Positions 46,760 to 47,916 of a stretch of DNA of 47,916 nucleotides are shown here, piece by piece (the first letter of the stretch is position 1; every line of letters begins with the position of its first letter). A program made the translations under genes and the position numbers. Source of the stretch: UBA11524 sp051886675 (GTDB taxonomy: Bacteria > Bacillota > Clostridia > Christensenellales > Aristaeellaceae); assembly GCA_051886675.1 (NCBI GenBank), contig JBJEYH010000284.1, forward strand, positions 1-47,916, in the 5' to 3' direction. Below the pieces are notes generated by a model that had not been told where the DNA came from, did not search any database, and worked only from the letters and a program-made list of their open reading frames with translations.

Positions 46760-46811
46760 GATCGTTTCCTCCGTATTGCGACTATGCGTGGTTTTCCGCC
46801 CATACGACAGC

Positions 46812-46840
46812 ACTGTAACATAGATTTTTCCGATTGTAAA
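46812..46840 (-). promoter_or_regulatory. Promoter of the Na/Pi gene
   Basis: On the minus strand: TTTACA (46840-46835), 17-nt spacer, TACAGT (46817-46812), in a short AT-rich stretch 52 nt upstream of the start. Confidence 0.55.
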
Positions 46841-46867
46841 CCGGCATTTGATCCGAGGTGGTCAATT

Positions 46868-47569
46868 TTACCCGTTTTTTACATTGGATCGCCTGCGCTG
46901 CGCCAGCCATGCCGCCAGCCCCTCCAGGGCGATCACCCCCGTGCAGATGCCCGTCAGGGCCAGCCGGTAGCCCGTCAGGCCCCGCGCGGCCAGGGCCGTC
47001 AGCGGCGTGCCCTCCACCGGCCAGCCCAGGAACAGATAGTTGCCGCCCACCAGCGCGTTCACCGCCAGCACGGCCAGCCCCAGCACCGCCAGCGCCAGCC
47101 AGGCGCGCACCGCGCCCCGCACGTCCGGCCGCCAGCCCAGCCCCATGGGCAGCAGCGGCGCCAGAAACACCAGCGCGTGCATCGTGTGGAAGGACAGCGC
47201 CGTCCATTGGGGCCAGGGCGTTTCCACCACGGAGGGGAACAGCAGGGCCATCAGCGCCCCGGGCATGCCCAGGTACACCGTCATCTGCCAGAGGGTGCGG
47301 TTCTGCCCAACCAGCGCGGGCAGGGTGATCAGCCCCATCAGGCTGCACAGGTGCAGCGGCAGCCCCGTGCGCCAGCTGAGCAGCCCCGATGCCAGCAGCA
47401 GGGCTTCCTGGGTCAGCATCGCCGCCCAGATCAGCCCGCCCAGCGTCCAGGCGGCCCGCCGGTACAGCCGCCGGGCCGGGATCAGGCACCCGCACCGGCG
47501 CAGGAACACCATCCGGCGCAGCAGCAGCCCCACAGCACTCCCCGCCACAATCAGGATCGCATACTGCAC
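46868..47569 (-). CDS. TP0381/YwaF-type integral membrane protein
   Basis: A 233-residue protein with about seven membrane helices. GLPLHLCSLMGLI near residue 68 and SFHTMHALVFLAPLL near 126 match the TIGR02206/TP0381 family, of which Bacillus YwaF is a member; function unknown. The start is a GTG with GGGGGTG upstream. It lies between the Na/Pi promoter and a MATE gene and is read in the same direction as both. Confidence 0.78.
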   Translation of the reverse strand: MQYAILIVAGSAVGLLLRRMVFLRRCGCLIPARRLYRRAAWTLGGLIWAAMLTQEALLLASGLLSWRTGLPLHLCSLMGLITLPALVGQNRTLWQMTVYLGMPGALMALLFPSVVETPWPQWTALSFHTMHALVFLAPLLPMGLGWRPDVRGAVRAWLALAVLGLAVLAVNALVGGNYLFLGWPVEGTPLTALAARGLTGYRLALTGICTGVIALEGLAAWLAQRRRSNVKNG

Positions 47570-47636
47570 CGCTTTTCACCCCCGCCCTTTCCGGCAAGGA
47601 TAACCAGCCGCCCCCAAAAGCATACGCCGCATGCGC

Positions 47637-47671
47637 AAAGCGCCGGACGGATTGTCTGCTCCGCCCGGCGC
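47637..47671 (-). terminator. Terminator-like hairpin after the MATE gene
   Basis: GCGCCGG-CGGA and TCCG-CCGGCGC arms with one mismatch and an 8-nt loop, then TTT on the minus strand. Confidence 0.6.
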
Positions 47672-47683
47672 GATAGGATGGTA

Positions 47684-47916
47684 TCAGGAGGCTTCCTCGG
47701 TCATGCCGGCCTTCTTCATGCAGCGCTTGAGCCAGTTGCCCCGCAGGTAGTACACCATGAACAGCGCGGAGGTCAGCACCCAGGTGATGGGATAGCACAG
47801 AAGCACAACCTTCAGGCTGCCGAACTGCGGCGCGATGCCGCACAGCCACACCACCCGCAGCAGGCACACGCCGAAGAGCGTGAACAGCGTGGGCACCAGC
47901 GAATCGCCCGCGCCGC
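47684..47916 (-). CDS. MATE family efflux transporter, C-terminal fragment
   Basis: The C-terminal 76 residues of a membrane protein that enters from the right edge. The visible GAGDSLVPTLFTLFGVCLLRVVWL, then two further hydrophobic stretches and a charged tail (RCMKKAGMTEEAS), match the last helices of MATE (NorM/DinF) exporters, which remove cationic drugs with Na+ or H+. A start codon is not in the window. A terminator-like hairpin follows. Confidence 0.8.
   Translation of the reverse strand, partial: GAGDSLVPTLFTLFGVCLLRVVWLCGIAPQFGSLKVVLLCYPITWVLTSALFMVYYLRGNWLKRCMKKAGMTEEAS

Noticed and set aside
1..47916. tRNA, rRNA, insertion sequence, integrase or attachment site
   Set aside because: None was recognised on reading both strands; no transposase- or integrase-like protein is encoded, and no terminal inverted repeats with target duplications were noticed.

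Overview
The window is GC-rich, gene-dense chromosomal DNA from an anaerobic, probably spore-forming or formerly spore-forming member of the Bacillota, most likely a high-GC Clostridia lineage of gut or rumen type. The evidence is a single-chain pyruvate:ferredoxin oxidoreductase, a YunB-like sporulation protein, NrdR, DUF3842 and DUF3783 proteins, a class A penicillin-binding protein and secreted L,D-transpeptidase, GGAGG ribosome-binding sites, and repeated use of extended -10 promoters (TGnTATAAT). No rRNA, tRNA, integrase, transposase, CRISPR array or phage structural gene was seen, so this is not a classical mobile island.

Layout. 1-1868 (minus): an operon of an RNase PH/XTP-pyrophosphatase fusion, a YfcE-type phosphoesterase and the first codons of NAD synthase. 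2085-3867 (plus): flavodoxin-like protein, phosphatidylglycerophosphate synthase, GNAT. 3868-4681: tandem repeats of about 351 bp. 4682-9480 (minus): glycerol kinase, a large membrane-anchored beta-propeller protein, a small unknown. 9681-12510: DUF362/ferredoxin protein, GNAT, zinc-ribbon protein and a divergent XRE regulator. 12739-16503 (minus): GH2 glycosidase plus GPH symporter, a sugar-use pair. 16720-22009 (minus): SH3-like secreted protein, isochorismatase-type hydrolase, NrdR, PFOR. 22159-25669: phosphodiester-glycosidase-like secreted protein (plus); DUF3842 and patatin (minus); MurG (plus). 25670-26883: a 35-bp minisatellite followed by a multi-hairpin repeat. 26884-33365 (minus): a giant secreted protein, CvpA, L,D-transpeptidase. 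33446-41160 (minus): a tightly packed operon of PBP, a small PD-(D/E)XK nuclease, an SNF2 helicase, a pentapeptide-repeat protein, endonuclease IV and a NUDIX-HAD fusion. 41286-43409 (plus): YunB, DUF3783, intracellular pectinesterase. 43410-44037: two full and one truncated copy of the same multi-hairpin repeat. 44038-47916 (minus): EamA transporter, Na/Pi cotransporter with PhoU domain, TP0381-type membrane protein, end of a MATE transporter.

Working together. Cell-envelope functions recur (PBP, L,D-transpeptidase, MurG, phosphatidylglycerophosphate synthase, secreted SH3, propeller and MBG proteins). The most interesting unit is the 33.4-41.2 kb operon, where a helicase-nuclease pair joined by stop/start overlaps sits with an AP endonuclease, a nucleotide-hydrolase fusion and a DNA-mimic-like pentapeptide protein. 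It looks like an uncharacterised DNA-repair or genome-protection module. The second notable theme is that the three large non-coding repeat tracts all lie between convergent genes.
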